In this document: positions 1 through 13,301 of the stretch, piece by piece
Position numbering within the stretch: position 1 is the stretch's first letter
How the letters are laid out: every line of letters starts with the position of its first letter
DNA from: Lobulomyces angularis
Lineage: Eukaryota; Chytridiomycota; Chytridiomycetes; Lobulomycetales; Lobulomycetaceae
Direction: 5' to 3'
NCBI GenBank assembly: GCA_027604685.1
Contig: JADHYX010000087.1
Span: 21,154-65,543 of the forward strand
Length of the DNA stretch: 44,390 nt
The notes under the pieces: model-generated
What the model saw: the letters and a program-made list of their open reading frames with translations, nothing else
Database searches by the model: none
Told to the model about the DNA's origin: nothing
Made by a program: the position numbers and the translations under genes

Positions 1-1049
1 TGACTACATTAGTTAAATCAAGTTCAAATGGCAACTGGGCAGACAGTGTTGGTAAGTCACATACTACAAAACTTTATCAAATGTTATAATCTCGTAATTA
101 TTCATTATTTCATCTAATATACGTAGATGACGTTACCGATGATATCAAATCGGTAGTAGAATACACAACAAATGAAAAAGGTCAAAAAGTTAAAATTACA
201 CGAAAAATCAAATTTACAATAATTAAAGTCAAAGCCTCACATGTAGTAGCCGAAAGAAAGGTTTCTATAAAAGAAAAATATTTGTAATCTTAATTTTTTT
301 TTTTGGTAGAAGTGGAAAAAATATGGTGATGTTAAGGGAATGATGCCTGGCCCTGATACAAAATCAACAAGCTTAGGTGAAATTGTGCATTTAAGGATGG
401 GAATAAAAAAGGTAACTTTAAAAAATTCAACCTGTTGCATTGTTAAACTGAATGCAATTAGGACGAACCTGTTGTAGAAGTAGAATCAGCTACTGCAAAA
501 ATTGGTAAATCAATATCTTGCAGAACCTGTAAGGGCGACCATTATACCTTTTCATGTCCTTACAAGGATACACTTGGTGCTGCAATGGAAGAAGATGTAG
601 AAAAAGAAAGGACATCTAACCAAGAAAACTCTGGAAAATATGTTCCAAGACATAAAAGAGAAGGTGCTGATCAAAAAGGAGAAAGGTTTTGTAAATGAAT
701 TATATTTATTCATATTTATTCATTATATAATATAGTATGGATCGTAGGGATGATTATAGCACTATAAGAATAACAAATTTATCTGGAGATGTGCAAGATC
801 AGGATTTAAGAGATTTATGCAGTAAATTTGGAAACATTTCGAGAGTTTACGTTGCCAGGGGACACAACAGTTCATTATGCAAAGGATTTGCGTTTGTCAG
901 TTTCTATGATAGAGTTAGTGCAGAAAATGCTTTAAGAGTTTTGAATGGAAAAGGATATGGTAATTTGTTTTTAATTTCTTCATCTTAATTCATTATTTTC
1001 AACAGATAATCTGATACTTTCGGTGGAATGGGCGAAAAGCAGTAAATAA
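1..1049 (+). CDS. eIF3g: Translation initiation factor eIF3 subunit G (5' partial)
   Basis: eIF3g is an RNA-binding subunit of the eIF3 complex that helps load mRNA and scan on the 40S ribosome. The start lies before the window. Exons read as 1-51, 127-260, 310-411, 462-685, 736-959 and 1006-1049, stop TAA. The product runs from an N-terminal NWADSV stretch through the eIF3g core to a CRTCKGDHYTFSCPYK knuckle (CxxC-H-C, the eIF3g zinc-binding motif). It ends in one RRM: RNP2 is IRITNL and RNP1 is KGFAFVSF. The last residues (LSVEWAKSSK) are the usual eIF3g end just after the RRM. Introns are 50-75 bp. Two donors are weak, GTTTCT at 261 and GTTTTG at 686, but both are needed to keep frame. The identity is firm; only the 686 splice site is uncertain. 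Confidence 0.92.
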
Positions 1050-1709
1050 TGTAGTTTCTTATTCGGTCGTTACTTTAAATTTTGATAAGAATCATCTTGT
1101 AATTTAAGTTTCAAAATTGATTTTAGATTTTTTTTATTCGTTCAAATAGTATTATTTAAGTTGATAAATATTTCTTTATGAATTATAATTTTATTTGAAC
1201 TGATTAAAAAAAAATGTATCAATCATTGAGTTTATGGAGTATACAAAATTATTTGTATTTTGTAGGAACTGGTGGTGACTTTGTTTAGAAAATTTAAGGT
1301 TAACTTTTTATTTAGGTACAAATTTATATTTCTCAATGTTTTCCTAAAAAAGCAGATTGCTGACAAAAGTTGAACTTTTAAAGCATATTTACTTTTTGCT
1401 TCTTTGAACAAAATTTTTGAGTAGATTTCAAAAGTAAATTGGGTTTTTATTCTAAGCCTTTTCAAGTCTTATCATATTATATAGTAAATGTCTTTTTCCT
1501 TTGCTAAGTTTTTTTTTTTTTTTTTTTTTTGATTTTTTACATTCTCGTGATTGGTAAAAAAATAAAAAAAACTAAAAAAAAAAATAATAATAATAATTCC
1601 AGTTAAATATTGAAATTAATAATTTCAAACAAAAGCACTTCCAATTTATAAAATATTTTATTTTTCAGGTTTATTCAAAATTTCGAAATATAATTACAAA
1701 AGTCATTTA
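1050..1709. other. Intergenic between eIF3g and the CDKL kinase
   Basis: 660 bp of AT-rich DNA with a long T run near 1509-1530 and mixed A runs after it. It must hold the eIF3g 3' end and the kinase promoter. I see no coding stretch with conserved content here. Confidence 0.6.
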
Positions 1710-3670
<1,961 letters not shown>

Positions 3671-3983
3671 CTTGAGTTAATCTCAATTATATATATCTAA
3701 TATTATGCATTTCTTAGTTAAGTTAAATAAAAAATGGTTTTTCTTGATGTTATTCGAAAAATTGAAAAAAAAAAAAATTATTCTAAAAATCTCATTATGC
3801 AACATTTTTTTTTACTACACATTAGTAATGAAATTTATTTAAAAAAAGCCTGATTGGTGTGCTAAAAGATTCTTCAACTATTCCGTACAACGTTATTTGA
3901 ACTTCTAGATTTTTCCAAAGGGTTCCAAAATTTATTCCCCTTGGAGTTAAAAAATCAAAAGAAATTTTTTTTAAAAATATTAA
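3671..3983. other. Intergenic between CDKL and the first 7TM gene
   Basis: About 310 bp of AT-rich DNA with A runs. No gene or RNA is apparent. Confidence 0.5.
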
Positions 3984-5426
3984 ATGAATGCTTCTTTAAA
4001 CTTTAACTCAACGAATAATGGCACAATAGATGTTTCGGATCAATGTGTAAATGGCTATCATTATTTTAACAACACAGATACATTGACTTTTTTTCTTTGC
4101 AATGACTTGGAACGTCCAATAGTATTGGGTATTGACGGTGTTGCGTTTTTAACTGCATTATGGGTTTTTTTGTTTAGTTCCTTTACTATCAACAGAAAAA
4201 AACATACAATTACTACACTGGATAAGTTAATCCTTGTTGCTGAATTTATCTGGATGCTAAAAACTTTTTTATATATATTTCTTGATATTTTTATGATAGA
4301 AGTAATACCAAAGGATTTAGCTTGGGGTAATTTGATTACTCAAGATTATTTTTCATTCTACTTTTGCCATAGGGTGGCCCGTTTGGGATCTGATTAATTT
4401 GTTTGCCGAAGCTGCTGGTAGCATATCTGTTTTTATGTTTGAAGTTTTAATAATAGAAAGGTAAGACGTGGCATTATTATTCCAAAAATCAATATATTAA
4501 ACTCTCTTCAGATTTTTCCTTGTTGCAAAAGCATTTTATAAGCTTCCAAATTTTATTTATTGGACTTTAATGTTAGTGTCTGTATTTGTTACTTCTTATG
4601 ACGTATTTCGGTGCATTGTCGTAACTAAATTATACAATAAAATGCTATTTAACTATTTTAGTACAATGGCTGTTGGTTCACAGTCGATGTGTATGGCGAA
4701 GAAGCCTTATCAGAATTCTGCATTTCAATGAAGTGGGAAGATTATGATTTTTCCCGAGTTGCGGGAACAATAAATATATGGTTTAAAACGATTCTAGACA
4801 CTTTCACAGGTTTAAGAATTATAAAAAATATGATTATTAAGATTATATATATTAAGGTCTATGGATAATTATATCTTTCATGAAGTCTGGAAAAATTGGA
4901 ACTCTGTTTAAAAAAATTAGAAAGGAAAATACCACGAAATCAAGAAAAGTTACTAGAGTAAGAAATGGCTTACTGAAATTTTTGCTTTCCTGGCTAGGTA
5001 AGAACTCTGAATTATTTTTCTGTTAGTTTTTACAAAATGAACTAAAACTTTCAGGGTTGTTATGGTTTATAATTATAGTTTACATGATAAATCAGACACC
5101 AATGGTGAAGTTGTATTCTTTAGACGACAGTGTAAATGTTAGGATTGTAAACTTAGTGGATTCTGCTTTAAATATCTTACGATCACTTGAAGTAATTTCT
5201 CATAAATAACTCAAATAATTATTTTTGTTATTATTGCAAGGTCATATTGTACTTCAAGTATATGAACCAACTTAAAGCGTTGCTTCTTATTAGAAAAATA
5301 GAAGTTCCGAAGACTAGTAATATATTGTCATCTTTACCACAACAAATGCAGGAATATCCTAGTAATAATGCTTATACAAACAACGAGTGCAGCGAATTAA
5401 TAAGTTTAAAGAGCCGTGCTACTTAA
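3984..5426 (+). CDS. Orphan seven-transmembrane, GPCR-like protein A (383 aa)
   Basis: Seven exons (3984-4326, 4373-4460, 4512-4620, 4662-4809, 4857-4997, 5055-5191, 5241-5426) give 383 aa. The N-terminus of about 48 residues has several N-glycosylation sequons (NAS, NST, NGT, NNT) and no signal peptide, as in many GPCRs. Seven hydrophobic segments follow, near residues 48-70, 80-105, 120-143, 155-172, 215-235, 272-290 and 310-330. Between segments 4 and 5 lies an acidic, Cys-containing loop that begins YNGCWFTVDVYGEE. The loop before segment 6 is strongly basic (KKIRKENTTKSRK), as expected for a cytoplasmic face. No named GPCR class motif (DRY, NPxxY) is present. It resembles protein B at 39930 in size and layout. 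The ligand is unknown. Identity as a membrane protein is firm; GPCR status is inference. Confidence 0.8.
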
Positions 5427-5724
5427 TATTTTTTTTTGGTTTTATATTTAAATTCAACTGATATTTTTTATTATCACATACTTTTTATTATCATAAAGCT
5501 AAACTTTAACTTAGAATAATTTCTTTGTATATATTAGTAGTAATGAAATAAGTTTTTTTATGTATTCCCCTTAATTTTGTGAATTTTGGTCCCCTCATAA
5601 TTCAATCGCAGCTCAAATTGAAGAGGCAAAAAAACCTCAAAGCTATTTTTTAGTAAATATTTGAAAGTTATTATTTTACTTTCTTTTTTACAAGCTAATT
5701 CTACCGATTGTAGCTTTTTTAGCT
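5427..5724. other. Intergenic between 7TM gene A and Ctr
   Basis: About 300 bp. A short frame at 5661-5743 looks like a hydrophobic leader but has no ATG. It overlaps the likely promoter of the copper transporter. Nothing else is seen. Confidence 0.4.
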
Positions 5725-7466
5725 ATGAAATTTGTGCTATATACGTATGCAAACATGTCATAATTTTAATGAAGATGAATGACAATTCAATATTTCTTTT
5801 TTTTTTATTACATTTACCCAAAAAAAAAAATTTATATATATAAAAATTGGACTTTTTAACTAAACTTGAGATATTTTTTTTTTTTTTTTTCTTTATTAAG
5901 CTTTTGGTTCACCATTATCATGATTACAAAAAGTCAAGAATGTTTTGATTCAAAAAATTTAAGCTGTGCTAACAGTGTATATCAAAATGCGACACTAGAT
6001 CTTTCAAAGATATGCACTTCAAACAGTGCCATAGTTGGTTGTTCAATTTTGCGAGATTGCAAAGAGAAGGGCAAAAGTACTAGTTTCTGTAATGAATTTT
6101 CGATATTGGGTGATATATGTTACTCGGATAAGCCTAGTGTAAGAATTTTTAATTCCTATTTTCTTTTCTTTTTTTAATTATTGTTGTAATTAATTTATCC
6201 AACACAAATTTTTTCTATAAAATTTTTTTTTATATTTTGTTTAACTTATTAAGTTAGGAGATTGTTTGCAGTACAAATCCATTTGCGGTATTAGCGGTTT
6301 AGTAGGAGATCAAATTACACCTTCTTCTTTTAATGCGATATTCAATAACACTACCATACTTGATTGCGAAATTAACCATCCTTTAACGAATTTACCGCCC
6401 ACATCACTTGTTAAAACCAAAGTTGAATCTGTTTGTAAGAGGATGGCGTCCATGGTTTAAATATTATCTATTACCTGTTGGTTTTGTTCTAAAAATTCCG
6501 GTTTTTCTTTCTTTTTCATAGGATGGATGTTCCAGCTGCATGCAAAATGGAGTTTCTTTACCTACGTGTAATCTTTTTAAGACTTATGGAAATTTGTGTT
6601 TACAAATGCCAATGGTACAAATTACTGCTCTATTAAGATATTAATAACAATTAAATAAAAAGAACGAATGTAACGAATGGAAAAAAATGTGTGACTCTTC
6701 ACCAGACTTGACTTCATTTTGTACTTCAGCAGTGGAAGATGACACCCCACCGTCTTCACCTACTAATAAAGACTCCTCTGCGAATAAGGAGGTATTCCAA
6801 ATTCCTGATATGCTGATGTTTTTTCACTCTGGCCCTGTTGACTATATTTTGTTCAAAAGTATTTTATTTTATTATTAATTGAAGTAATTACTTAAAATTT
6901 TAGGTTTGGTTCCACAAAACTCCCTTCATTATGCTATTGCCATTGTAATTTTATTTTTCTTAGCGGTTTTTTATGAGTGGCTACATGTCTTTAGTATACT
7001 GAAAGAGGAAGAGTGGAAATTAAAAAATTATCCTGCAATATGCTATCCTTACAAACCCTTAAGTAAGTAATCTTTTTTTTCTTCATTTTTTTTTTTTTTT
7101 AATAATAAAGTATTAAAGAAAAATTTTTTTTTACTCTAGACTTGAAGGAAGTTAAGGAGGAAGATGAGAACAACTCGCAGTATATTGGATTAAAAATACT
7201 ACTCTTGCGAGGTTTATTTAAATTTTTATTAACCACACTTTCCTACTCTTTAATGTTGATAGTTATGACATTTAATATTGGGTAAAAAAAAAAAAACTTT
7301 GTGTTTTACAATATTTATTAATTATGGTTTATTTATTTTTAGATATTTTTTTGCGATTATTATTGGTTACACTGTTGGAACTATGTGTTTTGGCGGACTA
7401 TGTAAACGTGGATCAAACACTATTTCAGCAAGCTCTCAAGAAGCCTCCGCTTCTGTTTGTTGTTAA
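5725..7466 (+). CDS. Ctr-family copper transporter with Cys-rich ectodomain
   Basis: High-affinity Cu(I) importer, likely at the plasma membrane. Eight exons (5725-5744, 5901-6138, 6254-6454, 6522-6614, 6663-6858, 6904-7062, 7140-7281, 7343-7466) give exactly 391 codons. The first exon has only 20 bases; joined to 5901 it yields the signal peptide MKFVLYTFWFTIIMITKSQE. This is the basis for the start, since no other ATG gives a leader. An ectodomain of about 220 residues follows with roughly 18 Cys and several sequons. The Ctr core is MLMFFHSGPVDYILFK, TM1 (LHYAIAIVILFFLAVFYEW), TM2 with the MxxxM copper motif (MLIVM), and TM3 with GxxxG packing (GYTVG). The C-terminus ends in Cys-Cys, which fits the metal-binding tail of Ctr proteins. 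The Cys-rich ectodomain is far longer than in animal Ctr1 and may gather copper. Confidence 0.9.
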
Positions 7467-7660
7467 TTGCTCACAGATAAATTAAAAATTTTTTTTTTTT
7501 TTAATTTTTTAACCATAATTTAAAGCTGCATTTATTTACGTTAGATTAAGAAACCAAATTACTATTTATTTTTTTTGTTAAAAAAAATATAATACTTGAA
7601 GATATAAAATTTTTCTTCCGAATTATTTTTTTTTTTTAAAAAAAAAATAGAAAAAATAAC

Positions 7661-9570
7661 TCAAATTAAAAAATAAATATTTAATAGTATTACTAAAGTA
7701 AAAAAGAAATTAAAAGGCGAAATAGTAGTTTCATCAGATGTTTTGGTAAAATAGTCAGTGGTATGATTACTGGTTTCATTGAGGTTTGCAGTGGATATTT
7801 CGGGTTTAGCAGTACTGAATATTGTGAAGCTGCCATTTGTTGAAACGAAGTTTTCACTTTTCAGAGTTGTATCAGAGGTAATATAGATTGATTCAGAGTA
7901 TTTAGTTACGTTTGGAGAAAGTTTTATGGTGTCTTTTGTTGCTGTAGTTTTCGAAGTAATCACTGTCAGCTTCGGCTCTAAACTTTTGTTATATAATTGG
8001 GCATTTGCAAACCCAATCTGATTGTTTTCCGAATCAAATATTGTATACCACGACATCTAAATAAAATTATACAAAACATAAATATGCAAATATATATTTT
8101 TTTTAAACATAATTAAAAATTTGTTTTCAGTTTTATTTACCAAAAGAATATTTCCAATCAATAGACCAACACGTTTATCAGGAAATTCTTTTCTCCCAAA
8201 AAAAGCTGAAATACAGACAGTTTTACTGTAGTAGACCATGTACTGTTGAGGTTTTATATTTAAATATTTAAGTTCACCAAATTTTGAAAAAAATTGGAAC
8301 TTTACGATAGGTAAATTTTTTACATTTTTACAATCCAGTTGGTAAACTACTCGCGAATTGTCCGATTTACTTGCTGTTTGGTAAAATTTTCCTCCTATTT
8401 CCTCGTTTATTATCTTTGCAAGCTCCAGTGGTAGGTATGAAAAACTTTTTTGTTTTTTTTTTTTTTTAATTATTTGTAAAATAAAAAAATTAAAATAAAA
8501 AATTATTGAAAACCTTGCTCCCGTATCAATAATGGCCCTTAAATTTAGTGAGTAGGGATCAATTTTAGATGTTGTTTCGGTTGAATTAAAATTTAAAGTA
8601 ATTTCGCTCATGGATATAGACCAATAGAAATCGGATTTTATCAGCTCTATCCAGTTAATATCTCCTGTGTATTTAGTATTGTCAACACCACCAAAAACTT
8701 TTTTTTTTTTTTTTTTGTTTAAAAAAAATAAGTAAACTACTTGTTTATTTTTTTTTATTTGACATACTTAATTCACCAAATTGTTTGTCAGCTGACCAAT
8801 ATTTGTTTTCTTGTAACCAATAGCTAAATATATTCGAATCAAGTTTCTTACTTGCAATTAAATTTTCAAAAAATAAGCTGCGATCTGAATAAATGGAAGT
8901 TTTTCCCATTGCCATAATTCCATCCAAGTATGTTGTACTTGTTTCTGCCTCCGTAAATGTGAGGTTAACCGTGAGATTAGCAAACCCAACCACATCACTC
9001 ATAAGTATACCCGAAATCTTTAAAAAAAAAAAAAAAAGAAGCAACTTATGTATTTTAAATTTTTTTTTTTTGTTAATTTACTGAACTGCCATCAGAATAG
9101 CGAATATTAGAACCAGAAGTGTTGTAAGAAAAGTAGGTAAGACTTGCACTTCCATTGTATGCATTGTCAGTGGAAGTACCACAATTTTTACATTTGGTTG
9201 ATCTGACCCATGTACTAAACGAGCCTGTATCAAATAAAAATTGAAAACTTTGTTGAGGGGTTCCAATTTCAATTTCTGCTAAATACTAGAAATTCCAAAA
9301 AAAAAGGTTAAAAACAATCAATTTAAGTAAATCTTTAAGTTTATTTTTATCTTTTTACTTGCAAAAAAGCATAAGGATTATCAGAGTGGATGTCACTTAG
9401 ACTTATTTCTCTTTTTAAAATGTTTTGAGCAGGAAAATTTCTTTTTAATTTAACACTAAAATAAGAAATGGTTAATTCAAAAAACACGATATTATTATTA
9501 TCCACCGATAGAAGGATTTTGTACCAATTAATAGATTCAGTATAATACAATGTTTAAAGATATTTATCAT
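7661..9570 (-). CDS. GPI-anchored pepsin-like (yapsin-type) aspartyl protease
   Basis: Secreted A1-family protease, about 499 aa. Exons on the minus strand: 9570-9506, 9455-9359, 9285-9082, 9017-8768, 8697-8514, 8444-8141, 8056-7661 (500 codons). It starts with a leader (MINIFKHCIILNLLIG), then a basic propeptide with KR sites. The first catalytic motif is FDTGSFSTWV; a Cys pair (KCKNC) follows. GELIFGGVD is the usual A1 flap-side strand. The second catalytic motif is AIIDTGAS, with Ala where Thr or Ser is usual, split by an intron. IGNILL and YTIFDSENNQIGFA close the fold. A Ser/Thr-rich stem with many sequons and a terminal hydrophobic stretch (FFFTLVILLNIYFLI) indicate a GPI anchor, as in yeast yapsins. 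It lies tail-to-tail with the Ctr gene, 195 bp apart. Substrate unknown. Confidence 0.9.
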
Positions 9571-9997
9571 CTAAAATTATTTATTATTATTACTTTTTTT
9601 TTTTCTATTTGTTCAAATGTCATATAATATATTTTTTCCTTTTTTTTTCTTTTTTTTTGATTGGCATCATCTTTCCAAAAATTTTTAAAAATAAATTTTA
9701 TCTATATTCTACACCATAACATAATAAAAAAATCAATGTAGCTTTGAACAAAGAAATAAAGTCGTTGTCAATATATAACGTGGCTGATTATTTCAATTTA
9801 ATATTTTTTAATACTTACAAAGGATTTCTGAATAAGATTAGAATTTTCATAATATAAATCTCTTTAAAAAATTAAATGAAATGTGTACAAATAATATGAA
9901 AAAATTTAATATTTACCAGCAGATTTATATAATGCAGAAAACAGTTCTATAAAATTTTTAAATTTTTTTCCTAATAACTTTAATTTTATTTTAGAAA
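9571..9997. other. Intergenic between protease and G-alpha
   Basis: About 430 bp, very AT-rich, with T runs. It probably holds the protease promoter. No coding signal. Confidence 0.5.
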
Positions 9998-11562
9998 TTA
10001 TATGAGTCCCTGTTCAGCACACATATTTTTAGTTAAAATATCACTAAAAAAAATTTAATTTAAAAAAAAAAAAATAAATGAAAAAAATTTAACTTACTTA
10101 ACAGAAAGAATAATTTTTTTCATACCACTAATGTCAGTGTTTGTTGTATAAAAAACATTATTGATCAATTTTTCCGTTGCTACTTCAAATTTTTCTTTGA
10201 AAAAATGTTTGGCCTTTTTTAAATCATGTTCTGGACCTAGATTGTATTTTTTATATTTTTTTTTTATTATTTTAAGTTTAAAATTCGTTTATTAATGAAA
10301 AAAATTTTTATTTTTTTAATTTTATTTACCATTAAAATCGGGAAAGTAAATTCTTAACTTTATTCTTTTAATTTTTTCTTCAAATAAGTCCATTTTGTTT
10401 AAAAATAAAACAACTGGAACATTTTTTAAGAGTGGATGAAGCACCACAGATTTGTATAATTGAATTGAATCAACCATTCTGTTTATGTTTCCCTCTTCAC
10501 CTTCATCGATAAACTGATCAAAACTTGAGATAGCAGCAATAAATATAATTACATCCGCATCACTAAAAAATGATAGCCCTACAAATATCAGACTTGTTTT
10601 TATTTTTTAAGAATTACATGCTAATCGTAAATTTTTTTGACCTCCTACATCAAAAACTCTCAGCAAATATGATTTGGTAGGCAATTTCGTTTCGTATATG
10701 TATTTAGTTTTTCTCCTCGAACAAATGATGTCTAAAAAAATTAAAAATATTTTTCATTAATGATACCTTGATAGTTCGGTGTATAGTTTTTTGAACAAAT
10801 TCTCTTTAAATTTGCAAAAAAACTTAATTTTTTTAATAAAAAAAAAATGATAAAAAATTCAAAAAATTTTTATTTTATTATTTTTTTTAAATTTTACTAA
10901 GTCATTGTCTCTTGAAAAGAATCTTGTAATTCACAACGTCTACAAAAGCATTCTTTAATATCTGGGTCGTTCCATATTTTTATAAAGGTATTGATAACTT
11001 CACTAGGCAATTTTTTTTCGAAATGGTAGTTAGTATGCTGACTGTAATTTTTTATAATTGCAGCACTTTCCTTTTTAAAAAAAAAAAATAAATAAATATT
11101 AAAGATTGATTTTCTTTCTTTTTTTTACTAAAAATTCATTATTAGGTTTGAGTTTCAAAGACAACCGAGGTAGAGAATTTATCAAAATTAGTAATTCAGA
11201 AAAAATGTTGTTATGAATGACATATTTCAATAATTCCAACTCCTCCAACGTAAACAATTTTTCATGAGATATTCTAAGCTGTCGAACAAACGTAGACTTT
11301 CCGCTGTCACCAGAACCTAAAACCAGTACTCTCACTGATTTACTTACCTTATTTTCGCTAACTTCTTTTTTTATTAAATTTCCAATCTGTTTACTACGTC
11401 TTCTAGCTTTACTGTAGTTATATTAATTTTTTTTTTAATTCATAATCGAAATTACTTTGGATGAAAAATAAGAGTCTCCATTAAATTTACACCATCTATT
11501 TCATATAATTCAGTTCGGTTGACATCGATGTCTTCAATGTAGGTATGCATGATGCAAGTCAT
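9998..11562 (-). CDS. Divergent heterotrimeric G-protein alpha subunit
   Basis: GTPase switch for 7TM receptors, 388 aa. Exons: 11562-11456, 11411-11129, 11070-10898, 10822-10767, 10731-10618, 10578-10330, 10236-10098, 10043-9998 (389 codons). G1 is GSGDSGKST (usually GAGESGKST). Switch I is SRRKTK, keeping the Arg and Thr but with Lys for the usual Gly. G3 is DVGGQ, keeping the catalytic Gln; this depends on choosing the GTAATT donor at 10617. G4 is NKMD. The G5 TCAT motif is replaced by TTNT. The C-terminus is CAEQGLI, close to the usual CGLI end, including the Cys that pertussis toxin targets in Gi. The N-terminus is unusual: an acidic extension of about 35 residues beginning MTCIMH replaces the MGxxxS myristoylation site. 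Cys3 could be palmitoylated. An upstream exon cannot be excluded. Confidence 0.9.
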
Positions 11563-12264
11563 TGTGCTCACTATATATTACTTTTTAAATAAAGAAGTTA
11601 TTTGGAACAATTTTGGATTAAAATCATTTATGTTAACCAATCACCACCTTTTTTTAGACGAAAAAAAACATTTATCCGGAAGACATTGATTAGACAACCA
11701 CATTGGCCAGCGTAATGAATCTATTAATACTATATATTCTATTTAATTTATTAAAGCATCTAAGCAAATAAATTTTTCTGGAGTTTTAAAAATTAGAAAT
11801 TATTAGTGCTTATTAGAAAAAAAAATAAAATAAAATAAAAATAAACAATTGTCGACATCTTATAGGTTTAAATAAGTTTAAAATGAAATGTAGCTATAAT
11901 AGTATTTTGAAGGTGAAAGGAAACTAAAGAAATGGACTTTTAAAAACAAGTTGAGAAAACTGACTAGTTTTAATTAAAAAAAAAAAACTATAAGAAGAAG
12001 ATTCTGCTAACTTTTTTGATAGGATTTTGGATTGAATTTTTGATGGGATTCTTACAAGAAGTTCTCTTAGGCTCGTGGTGTCTTTTGCCAAATTCCTGGC
12101 TTGCACCCTGGCTGGCTTAGGGGGCTGGAGCCCAATTACTCATTTATGATTAGGTACTTGAGAAAAAAAAGCTGTGTCACGGAAACGCCACCGATTTTTT
12201 TGCAATATTAAAACATTCTCATATTATATTTTTCTTTAACAAAAAACTTAACAAAAAAAGCAAA
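11563..12264. other. Divergent promoter region with a less AT-rich island
   Basis: Lies between the starts of the G-alpha and methyltransferase genes. A patch at about 11990-12130 is clearly richer in G and C, and its minus strand reads about 40 codons of charged, helical-looking protein without an ATG context or clear splice partners. It may be an exon relic. Otherwise A and T runs. Confidence 0.35.
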
Positions 12265-13301
12265 ATGGAATATAAAAACTTTGATCAACTTAAATCAAGC
12301 AAACTCTTAAAAATCATGCTGATACTTGTCATCTTCCTTTCCATAATCTCATACCTTACCTTTTCACAGAATGTTGGTTCCAGGCAATCCTCATTTGCAA
12401 AACACTACAATGGTTTGGATATTGAAGCTGTAAATATCTTTATAAAAAAAATTTTTTTTATTTTTTTGTTCATTTAAATTATTTTCTTTTTAGTCTGATT
12501 TAAAAAAAAAAGCTATTTATTGGAGAAAAAAATTTGATAATTTGAATTGTGATGATATAAATACTGAAAAAGTTCATGAAAATGGAGGTTTTTTATTTTT
12601 TTATTTTTTTTTTTGTAAATTTGTATTTTTTTTTTTTTTTAGGTTGGTGTTTAAAAGATGATCCATCAAGTGATAAAGCTGCCTGGATGGGTGCAAGGCC
12701 AGCACTTCATCATGTGCCTGTTGATCATGGAGTTGCCTCTACCGTTGCCAAACACTTAACAAGTGGCAACACTAGGGAGATTTCTTTAATTGACATTGGT
12801 GCTGGGGTTGGTCAATATGGAAGATATTTCAAAAGAAATTGTCCTACCATTAATTACAAAGGATTTGACGGTGCAGGAAATGTTGAACAATTCACCGATA
12901 ATTTTTTAACTTGGATTGATGTAACTGATCCTGCATTTGACACCATAGGGGAATACACAGCTGATTGGATCATGAGCTTAGAAGTTGGGGAACATATACC
13001 TTCCTCCGGAACTGACAATTTTATCAGGTAAATTTTAGTACTGTAACAAAATTTTTATTCTTCTTTTTTATGCAGTTTACTTGATCGTCATAGTAGAAAA
13101 GGTGTGATTTTAAGTTGGGCTGTAGTTGGACAACATGGACATTCTCATATAAACAACAAAGATAATGATGAAGTAATTAAATTGTTTAAGGAAAGAGGTT
13201 ACTACCAGGACGACTGGACTAGAAAATTTCAGGAAGAAGCAAGAGAAAAGGCTAAATATTGGTGGTTTAAGAAAACCATTCTGGTTTTCAAAAAGAATTA
13301 A
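12265..13301 (+). CDS. Membrane-anchored class I SAM-dependent methyltransferase
   Basis: Four exons (12265-12429, 12494-12587, 12643-13027, 13076-13301) give 289 aa. The N-terminus carries one transmembrane segment at about residues 17-34 (IMLILVIFLSIISYLTF) after a charged start, so a type II protein of the secretory pathway is likely. The soluble part has a Rossmann methyltransferase core: motif I is LIDIGAGVGQYGR, followed by an acidic Asp after strand 2 (YKGFDGAG), WIMSLEVGEHIP as motif IV, and GVILSWAVVGQHGHSH as the later strand. WMGARPALHHV before motif I and an aromatic C-terminus (KYWWFKKTILVF) are further marks. The substrate cannot be read from sequence; small-molecule, glycan and protein acceptors are all possible. 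Upstream DNA shared with the G-alpha gene suggests a divergent promoter. Confidence 0.82.

Noticed and set aside
237..440. Minus-strand reading frame across eIF3g introns
   Set aside because: It runs antisense to two confirmed eIF3g exons and has no ATG context or conserved content.
9200..9290. Bacterial or retroviral-type single-domain aspartyl protease
   Set aside because: Two DTG motifs and a GPI tail in one spliced frame make it a two-lobed A1 protease.
11990..12130. Small minus-strand gene
   Set aside because: About 40 open codons without a start or matching splice partners; listed only as a possible relic in the intergenic entry.
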